Assembly (NCBI GenBank): GCA_016206875.1
Contig: JACQQR010000194.1
Coordinates: 1 to 6,092 of the forward strand
DNA from: Candidatus Omnitrophota bacterium
Lineage (GTDB): Bacteria > Omnitrophota > Omnitrophia > Omnitrophales > JACROU01
DNA: 6,092 nt
Direction of reading: 5' to 3'
Shown here: positions 1 through 4,434 of the stretch, piece after piece
Position numbering within the stretch: position 1 is the stretch's first letter
How the letters are laid out: each line of letters starts with the position of its first letter
Made by a program: the position numbers and the translations under genes
The notes under the pieces: model-generated
What the model was told of the DNA's origin: nothing
The model's input: only the letters and a program-made list of their open reading frames with translations
The model's database searches: none

Positions 1-339
1 CACTTTTTCCGTGAGACCTCCCTGCATGGTGATTTCTGAAATTGCCCGGCCCCGGATGGCTTCCAAAATTTCAGCCGGGCCTTTGACATACGCGTCACGC
101 TCATCGCCGTCGCGGCGAAACGCGCAGAATGTGCAGTACAGCTCGCACACATTGGTGTAATTGAAATTCATATTGTGAATGAAACTGACCACATCGCCGT
201 TTAGCTCGTGATTGACGCGCGCGGCCAACGCATAAATTTCGCTCAACACAGACGCATCCTGCTGCTCGAATAGCCACAGGGCTTCTTCGTGGGTCAGATC
301 GATGTGATCGGATGCTTTAGATTGGATTTGGGATAGCAT
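1..339 (-). CDS. Radical SAM enzyme, MqnC/MqnE/CofH family (partial, N-terminal 113 residues)
   Basis: This gene starts at the ATG at 339-337 and runs off the left edge, so only the N-terminus is visible. Residues 65-72 contain C-ELY-C-TF-C, the CxxxCxxC triad that binds the SAM-coordinating [4Fe-4S] cluster. It is followed by AFRRDGDERDAY and by TMQGGL near residues 104-109. NYTNVC, CAF and QGGL are typical of the futalosine-pathway enzymes MqnC and MqnE and of CofH of F420 synthesis. NYTNVC and QGGL favour MqnC (cyclic dehypoxanthine futalosine synthase, menaquinone synthesis), while CAFRR and LNGD recall MqnE. The subfamily is unresolved without the C-terminus. After QGGL the sequence reads TEKV, where family members usually have HP. 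The gene lies downstream of nadA on the same strand, 87 bases away, with a palindromic repeat filling the gap. No Shine-Dalgarno site is visible; the 10 bases before the ATG are AT-only apart from the repeat edge. Confidence 0.85.
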   Translation of the reverse strand, partial: MLSQIQSKASDHIDLTHEEALWLFEQQDASVLSEIYALAARVNHELNGDVVSFIHNMNFNYTNVCELYCTFCAFRRDGDERDAYVKGPAEILEAIRGRAISEITMQGGLTEKV

Positions 340-346
340 AATATTT

Positions 347-418
347 TTGTCATCCTGAGCGCAGCGAAGGATCTAAGTTGCAATCTAGATTCTTCGCCCA
401 AAGGGCTCAGAATGACAA
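347..418. repeat. Palindromic double-hairpin repeat, copy 1 (between nadA and the radical SAM gene)
   Basis: The left half (347-383) reads TTGTCATCCTGAGC, GCAGCGAAGGATCT, then AAGTTGCAA. The right half (384-418) is its imperfect reverse complement and ends CTCAGAATGACAA. Each half also folds alone. The left half pairs ATCCT (352-356) with AGGAT (368-372), then GA opposite GA mismatches, then GC/GC. The right half pairs ATTCT (389-393) with AGAAT (409-413), then TC/TC mismatches, then GCCC/GGGC around AAA. It lies 8 bases from the start of the radical SAM gene and 8 bases from the nadA stop, so it fills the intergenic gap. It resembles REP/MITE-like palindromes that I recall from several unrelated bacteria. 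No coding capacity is evident. It may act in mRNA processing, as a terminator, or as a passive mobile repeat; the sequence does not decide. Confidence 0.88.
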
Positions 419-426
419 GAATTGTG

Positions 427-1497
427 TTAAGCGATTTCAAACATTCGGTTTACGGCTTTGAGCGCATCCTGCCTCACGTCTTCTTTCACGAAGACTTCGT
501 TCACTTCCCCAAGATTGTCCAAGGTGTACAAGAGATTGCGCAAATTGATCTTGAACATATTCGGGCAAAGCGATCGGGAAAGCTCGAGAATGCGAAGATG
601 CGGATTCATGAGGGCGAGGTTGCGCACGTGATTGACTTCGGTGCCGATGATAATGGTTTTTCCGGCCTCGGCCTTTTCGACATACGCCGACATGAATTTG
701 GTGGAGCCCACTAAATCGGCCGCGCGCACCGTGGCCTCCGGGCATTCCGGATGCACCAGCACTACGGCATCGGGATAACGCTGGCGCATGGCATCAACGA
801 GCGCCGGCGTAAAATTCGTATGCACATGACAGTGGCCTTTCCACAAAATCACGCGGGCCCTGCGAATGGCCTCGGGGGCGAGACCGCCGTTTTCCTTGGC
901 GGGGTCATAGAGCGCAATTTCATCGCGCGGAATCCCGAGCTTAACGGCCGTGTTATTGCCCAAATGCTCATCGGGCATAAACAAAATCCTCTTGCCTTGG
1001 CTCAGGTAATGCGTGAACACTTTGTCGGCGTTGGCTGAGGTACAAATCGTGCCGCCGTTACGGCCGCACACGGCCTTAATCAGCACCGTGGAATTGACGT
1101 AAGCCACCGGTACTACATTGTCGGCTCCTGTATATTGTGTCACTTCTTCCCAGGCGGTTTCGGCCTGATCGATTTCGGCAAAATCAGAAAGCGGACATCC
1201 GGCCAGGTGATTGGGCAAAAATACGCGCTGATGGGGCGCAGCCAAAACGCGGCTGGTTTGCGCCATGAAATGCACGCCGCAAAATACGATATATTTGGCC
1301 TCATGCGCCTCCCTGCCGCGGCGCGCCAAATCCAGTGAGTCAGAATAATAATCCGCAAGCTGCACGATGTCGTAACGCTGATAGTTGTGCGCAAGTATCA
1401 GCAGCTCGCGGCCCAAACGCTCCTTGTGCGCGCGGATACGCGCAATACATTCTTGATCCGATAAATTTTGTATTTCTTCGTTGATTAAAGTGATCAT
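427..1497 (-). CDS. nadA: Quinolinate synthase NadA
   Basis: A 356-residue cytosolic [4Fe-4S] enzyme that condenses iminoaspartate with dihydroxyacetone phosphate to quinolinate, the second step of de novo NAD synthesis. Family motifs are in order: AHNYQ (36-40), CGVHFMAQT (73-81), AGCPLSD (99-105), AYVNST (132-137), CTSANA (152-157), MPDEHLG (174-180), VHPECP (248-253), GTEVNHV (285-291) and CPNM (311-314). The three expected cluster cysteines are Cys101, Cys252 and Cys311. The length matches the long bacterial NadA type, and nothing is missing. The ATG at 1497-1495 is preceded by AGAGAG, which supports this start. It follows thiC on the same strand after a 183-base repeat-filled gap. The L-aspartate oxidase (nadB) and nadC partners are not in the window. 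Confidence 0.97.
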   Translation of the reverse strand: MITLINEEIQNLSDQECIARIRAHKERLGRELLILAHNYQRYDIVQLADYYSDSLDLARRGREAHEAKYIVFCGVHFMAQTSRVLAAPHQRVFLPNHLAGCPLSDFAEIDQAETAWEEVTQYTGADNVVPVAYVNSTVLIKAVCGRNGGTICTSANADKVFTHYLSQGKRILFMPDEHLGNNTAVKLGIPRDEIALYDPAKENGGLAPEAIRRARVILWKGHCHVHTNFTPALVDAMRQRYPDAVVLVHPECPEATVRAADLVGSTKFMSAYVEKAEAGKTIIIGTEVNHVRNLALMNPHLRILELSRSLCPNMFKINLRNLLYTLDNLGEVNEVFVKEDVRQDALKAVNRMFEIA

Positions 1498-1500
1498 AAT

Positions 1501-1506
1501 CTCTCT
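1501..1506 (-). promoter_or_regulatory. Ribosome-binding site of nadA
   Basis: On the minus strand AGAGAG sits 3 bases before the nadA ATG, with GAGAG the likely anti-Shine-Dalgarno match. It directly abuts the outer end of the palindromic repeat (position 1507), so any hairpin formed by the repeat would end right at this site. Confidence 0.5.
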
Positions 1507-1693
1507 TTTGTCATCCTGAGCCCTTCGCCTGTCATCCTGAGCGTAGCGAAGGATCTTGGTTGCGCTACTCGCTCAAGGGTAAACTCCGCGAAGGATCTTG
1601 GTTGCGTTACCTGAAAGATGCGCGAAGCGAAAGAGCATACTTTGCGATACGCAACCTAGATCCTTCGCCCCGATTGGGGCTCAGGATGACAAA
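1507..1693. repeat. Composite palindromic repeat, copy 2 (between thiC and nadA)
   Basis: The ends are perfect 17-base inverted repeats: TTTGTCATCCTGAGCCC (1507-1523) and its complement (1677-1693). Inside lies a second, complete left-type unit at 1530-1563. It matches 348-381 of copy 1 at 31 of 34 positions by my alignment. A partial unit at 1587-1608 repeats GCGAAGGATCTTGGTTGCG. A right-type inverted unit at 1643-1693 contains a self-complementary hairpin: ATCCT (1660-1664) with AGGAT (1683-1687) and GCCCC (1667-1671) with GGGGC (1676-1680). The first unit (1507-1529) is cut short where the next begins, suggesting nested insertion or recombination between copies. The right end overlaps the thiC 3' end. 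No gene is supported within it; any nadA promoter would have to lie here. Confidence 0.88.
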
Positions 1694-3015
1694 TCCTTCT
1701 GTATTTCTCTAGAAATACTCATCGAACAAAACTTTGGGCCGCACATCGAGCAGAATTCCGCCTCTTTGAAAATCTCCTGCGGCAGTGTTTCGTCGTGCAT
1801 TTTGCGTGCCGTCTCCGGATCCATCGAAAGCTCAAACTGTTTGCGCCAATCAAATTCATAGCGCGCTTTGGAAATCGCGTCATCCCGGTCGCGCGCGCCG
1901 GGACGGTGACGGGCAATATCGGAAGCGTGCGCGGCAATTTTGTAAGCGATCACGCCCTGCCGCACGTCTTCAGTATCGGGAAGTCCTAAATGTTCTTTAG
2001 GGGTGACATAACAAAGCATCGCGGCTCCGGCGGTGCCGGCCATCGTAGCCCCGATGGCTGAGGTGATGTGATCATACCCGGGCGCGCAATCGGTGACCAG
2101 CGGCCCCAGCACGTAGAATGGCGCTTCGTCGCACACTTGCATTTGCTTTTTCACATTCATTTCAATTTGATCGAAGGGGATGTGGCCGGGGCCTTCCACC
2201 ATCACCTGCACCTCATAGTTCCACGCGCGGCGCGTCAGTTCGCCCAGCGTGGCCAGCTCGGCAAATTGCGCTTCGTCAGAGGCATCATGCAAACACCCGG
2301 GACGAAGACTGTCACCCAAGCTAAACGATACATCATATTTTTGAAAAATTGCACACAGCCTGTCAAAATGTGTGTACAGCGGATTTTGCTTCCGGTGATG
2401 CATCATCCACTGGGCCATGAGCGCGCCGCCGCGGCTGACAATGCCCGTGATGCGCCCCTTCACCAGCGGCAAATGTTCCAAGAGAATGCCGGCGTGAATC
2501 GTCATGTAATCCACACCCTGCTTGGCCTGATGCTCGATGTTATCGATCAAATCCCGATCGCTCAGATCTTCCACGCGCTTCACCTGCTGAATGGCTTGGT
2601 ACATCGGCACAGTGCCGATCGGCACCGGGCTTGCGGCAATAATGGCCTCGCGAATGGCGTTGATATTTCCGCCCGTAGATAAATCCATCACCGTGTCTGA
2701 GCCCAAGTGCACGGCCATGTGCAATTTTTCCAGTTCTTTGCTTACATTGGAAGTTACAGCGGAGTTACCGATATTGGCATTAATCTTACAATTGAAGTTC
2801 ATGCCGATGATCATGGGCTCGAGGTTTTCGTGGTGCACGTTGGCGGGGATAATGGCACGGCCGCGCGCCACTTCGCTTCGCACAAATTCAGGCTCCACTT
2901 GCTCGCGCTGAGCCACATATTGCATCTCTTCAGTAATGATGCCCCTCCGGGCATAATGCATCTGCGTGCGAATCGGATCATTTTTGCGTTTAGCCAGCCA
3001 TTCAGATCGTAACAT
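1681..3015 (-). CDS. thiC: Phosphomethylpyrimidine synthase ThiC (short form)
   Basis: A 444-residue radical SAM enzyme that converts aminoimidazole ribotide to hydroxymethylpyrimidine phosphate for thiamine synthesis. Visible family motifs are RAIIPANVHHENLEPM (53-68), IGMNFNCKINANIGNS (70-85), SLGDSLRPGCLHDASDEAQ (232-250), MVEGPGHIPFDQIEMN (272-287), LGPLVTDCAPGYDHITSAIG (303-322) and CYVTPKEHLGLP (335-346). The C-terminal cluster motif is C422-SM-C425-GPKF-C430, the CxxCxxxxC characteristic of ThiC. It lacks the N-terminal domain of the roughly 630-residue enterobacterial form; shorter forms of this size are common in anaerobes and archaea. The ATG at 3015-3013 has GGAGG five bases upstream. 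The paralogue BzaF (hydroxybenzimidazole synthase) is a less likely alternative, as no other vitamin B12 lower-ligand gene is nearby. The last codons (L-S-S-stop) lie in the adjacent palindromic repeat. Confidence 0.96.
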   Translation of the reverse strand: MLRSEWLAKRKNDPIRTQMHYARRGIITEEMQYVAQREQVEPEFVRSEVARGRAIIPANVHHENLEPMIIGMNFNCKINANIGNSAVTSNVSKELEKLHMAVHLGSDTVMDLSTGGNINAIREAIIAASPVPIGTVPMYQAIQQVKRVEDLSDRDLIDNIEHQAKQGVDYMTIHAGILLEHLPLVKGRITGIVSRGGALMAQWMMHHRKQNPLYTHFDRLCAIFQKYDVSFSLGDSLRPGCLHDASDEAQFAELATLGELTRRAWNYEVQVMVEGPGHIPFDQIEMNVKKQMQVCDEAPFYVLGPLVTDCAPGYDHITSAIGATMAGTAGAAMLCYVTPKEHLGLPDTEDVRQGVIAYKIAAHASDIARHRPGARDRDDAISKARYEFDWRKQFELSMDPETARKMHDETLPQEIFKEAEFCSMCGPKFCSMSISREIQKDLSS

Positions 3016-3020
3016 AACAT

Positions 3021-3025
3021 CCTCC
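3021..3025 (-). promoter_or_regulatory. Ribosome-binding site of thiC
   Basis: GGAGG on the minus strand lies 5 bases before the thiC ATG at 3015. A second ATG at 3020-3018 touches the site and is out of frame, so spacing and frame both select the 3015 start. Confidence 0.8.
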
Positions 3026-3035
3026 GTAAGCCTTT

Positions 3036-3056
3036 CACCCCCTGCGGGAACTCGTG
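3036..3056 (-). promoter_or_regulatory. Possible small hairpin in the thiC leader
   Basis: On the minus strand, CAC (3056-3054) can pair with GTG (3038-3036), and CCC (3048-3046) with GGG (3042-3040) around a GCA loop, leaving GAGTT unpaired on one side. It lies 10 bases upstream of the GGAGG site. The stem is short and interrupted, and it matches no riboswitch that I know, so it may be chance. Confidence 0.2.
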
Positions 3057-3166
3057 ATAATAGCAGAACTGGAAAATAAGATAAAGTGACAGTTTTCTAA
3101 ATAGGGCTTGTATTCTGCCAAAAGGGTGCTAAATTTGGAACTAGAAGGGACAAATATAGGCCAAAA

Positions 3167-4327
3167 ATGGAACTGATAAGACGATTTTTACTCCCGCCCA
3201 AACAAAGCTTCTTTCTTTTCGGCCCCAGGGGCACGGGAAAAACCACCTGGCTTCATCAGCAAGTTCCAGATGCACTAACCTTTGATTTACTGCAACCGGA
3301 TTTATTTCGTACTTTTAGCGCCAGGCCGGAACGGCTTCGTGAAGCTATTGAAGGATATCCAGAAAAAAAACATATTCTCGTCGATGAAATACAAAAAATT
3401 CCTGAACTCCTGCCCGTCGTTCATAGCCTTATCGAAAAAAATTCCACGCGTCAGTTTATTCTCACAGGCTCTAGTGCGAGAAAATTGAAACGGACCGGCG
3501 TGGATCTTTTGGCTGGAAGAGCTTTATACGCATCTCTTCATCCCTTTATGGCCAAAGAGCTGGGCAAGCAATTTAATTTAGAGCGTGCCTTACATATTGG
3601 TTTGATACCTCTAATCTGGATGTCTAAGGAACCCGAGAAAGTGTTAGAATCCTACATTACGCTTTATCTGCGCGAAGAAGTACAGTCTGAAGGTTTAGTG
3701 AGAAATCTTGGAAACTTTTCCAGATTTTTGGAAGCAATTAGTTTTTCACACAGCTTTCCCATTAATATGAGTAATGTTTCTAGAGAATGCGAAATTGAAA
3801 GAAAAGTAGTGGATGGGTATGTTGGTATTTTAGAAGATTTACTCTTGGCCTATAGGCTTCCGGTTTTTTCTAAACGTGCAAAACGGAATCTTTCCCGCCA
3901 TTCAAAATTTTATTTTTTTGATGCAGGTGTATACCGAACCATTCGACCCAAAGGCCCATTGGACAGATCTGAAGAAATTGGCGGGTGCGTTTTAGAAGGT
4001 TTAATCGCCCAGCACCTTCGGGCTTGGATCGCCTATTCTAAAGAACAAACCCAACTTTATTTTTGGCGAACCCACTCCGGAGTGGAAGTAGATTTTATTC
4101 TCTACGGTTCCAACGATATTATTGCAATTGAGGTTAAAAATACTACTCGCGTTCGCCCGGAAGATTTGCGCGGCCTCGCCTCTTTTTACGATGAATATCC
4201 AGAAAGTAAACTATTGTTTCTCTACCGAGGCAAAGAACGGATAAAGCAAAAAAATATTTTATGCATGCCTTGTGAAGATTTTTTGCTCCAACTTACACCC
4301 GATTCACCTTTCCCAGGTATTGCCTAA
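3167..4327 (+). CDS. AAA-family ATPase with C-terminal DUF4143 domain
   Basis: A 386-residue protein of the AAA_14/DUF4143 family, whose cellular role is not established. The N-terminal ATPase shows Walker A GPRGTGKT (19-26), Walker B ILVDEIQK (70-77) and a sensor-like LTGSSARKL (99-107). The central part carries the family segment LYLREEVQSEGLVRNL. The DUF4143 C-terminal part includes KFYFFDAG and a PD-(D/E)XK-like pattern, EVDFIL (307-312) followed by AIEVKN (320-325), with Asp309, Glu322 and Lys324 as the likely nuclease-fold residues. Length and motifs indicate an intact gene. The start ATG has only a weak AGG six bases upstream. Base composition is lower in GC than its neighbours: 24 of 60 at 3661-3720 and 28 of 60 at 3841-3900, against 36 of 60 at 5701-5760. 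This suggests separate ancestry. A 35-codon ORF overlaps its stop by one base. No membrane segment or signal peptide is seen. Confidence 0.92.
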   Translation: MELIRRFLLPPKQSFFLFGPRGTGKTTWLHQQVPDALTFDLLQPDLFRTFSARPERLREAIEGYPEKKHILVDEIQKIPELLPVVHSLIEKNSTRQFILTGSSARKLKRTGVDLLAGRALYASLHPFMAKELGKQFNLERALHIGLIPLIWMSKEPEKVLESYITLYLREEVQSEGLVRNLGNFSRFLEAISFSHSFPINMSNVSRECEIERKVVDGYVGILEDLLLAYRLPVFSKRAKRNLSRHSKFYFFDAGVYRTIRPKGPLDRSEEIGGCVLEGLIAQHLRAWIAYSKEQTQLYFWRTHSGVEVDFILYGSNDIIAIEVKNTTRVRPEDLRGLASFYDEYPESKLLFLYRGKERIKQKNILCMPCEDFLLQLTPDSPFPGIA

Positions 4328-4434
4328 TGAAAAAATCTAAATATTCCAAAAAAGCTCTTAAAGGTTTAGATCGTTTAGTTAAACGGGAAAAAGCAGATGC
4401 AAAAGAAGTAAAAAACTACCCTCGAAAAAATTAA
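4327..4434 (+). CDS. Small lysine-rich ORF coupled to the ATPase gene (35 residues)
   Basis: The ATG at 4327-4329 shares its A with the TAA stop of the ATPase gene (TAATG), the classic arrangement for translational coupling. CCAGG about 10 bases upstream can act as a ribosome-binding site. The predicted peptide begins MKKSKYSKKALKGLDRL and ends KEVKNYPRKN. It is strongly basic with 13 lysines, has no cysteine, and residues 7-29 could form a charged amphipathic helix. I do not recognise a family. It could be a small partner of the ATPase, a nucleic-acid-binding peptide, or a chance ORF in AT-rich DNA. The coupled start and the charged, non-random composition favour a real gene, but only moderately. 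Its last four bases overlap the stop region of the convergent WD40 gene. Confidence 0.5.
   Translation: MKKSKYSKKALKGLDRLVKREKADAKEVKNYPRKN

Larger units (their letters stand above)
3016..3166. other. Divergent intergenic region between thiC and the ATPase gene
   Basis: These 151 bases must hold the start signals for thiC (leftward) and the ATPase gene (rightward). I see no convincing sigma-70 -35/-10 pair for either. TATTAT on the minus strand (within GCTATTATCACG, about 3055-3066) is a possible thiC -10 without a good -35. TATAGG just before the ATPase ATG could be a -10 of a leaderless or near-leaderless transcript, but AGG there could equally be a weak ribosome-binding site. The conserved CTGAGA and related core of a TPP riboswitch is not present. 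Confidence 0.45.

Noticed and set aside
1507..1693. CRISPR-like array
   Set aside because: The repeated units are in both orientations, unevenly spaced and partly nested; there are no regular spacers and no cas genes.
1598..1861. A plus-strand ORF across the repeat and the thiC end
   Set aside because: It begins within the palindromic repeat and continues antisense to thiC; no independent support.
2068..2682. A 204-codon open frame on the plus strand
   Set aside because: It is antisense to well-supported ThiC motifs, has no ribosome-binding site or recognisable domain, and has the composition expected of a shadow frame in GC-rich coding DNA.
3016..3166. TPP riboswitch for thiC
   Set aside because: The core conserved blocks could not be found on the minus strand; only a short interrupted hairpin is present.
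3167..4434. Toxin-antitoxin or defence system
   Set aside because: An ATPase followed by a small basic ORF resembles such layouts superficially, but neither product matches a toxin, antitoxin or defence family that I recognise, and the PD-(D/E)XK-like part is common to DUF4143 proteins in general.
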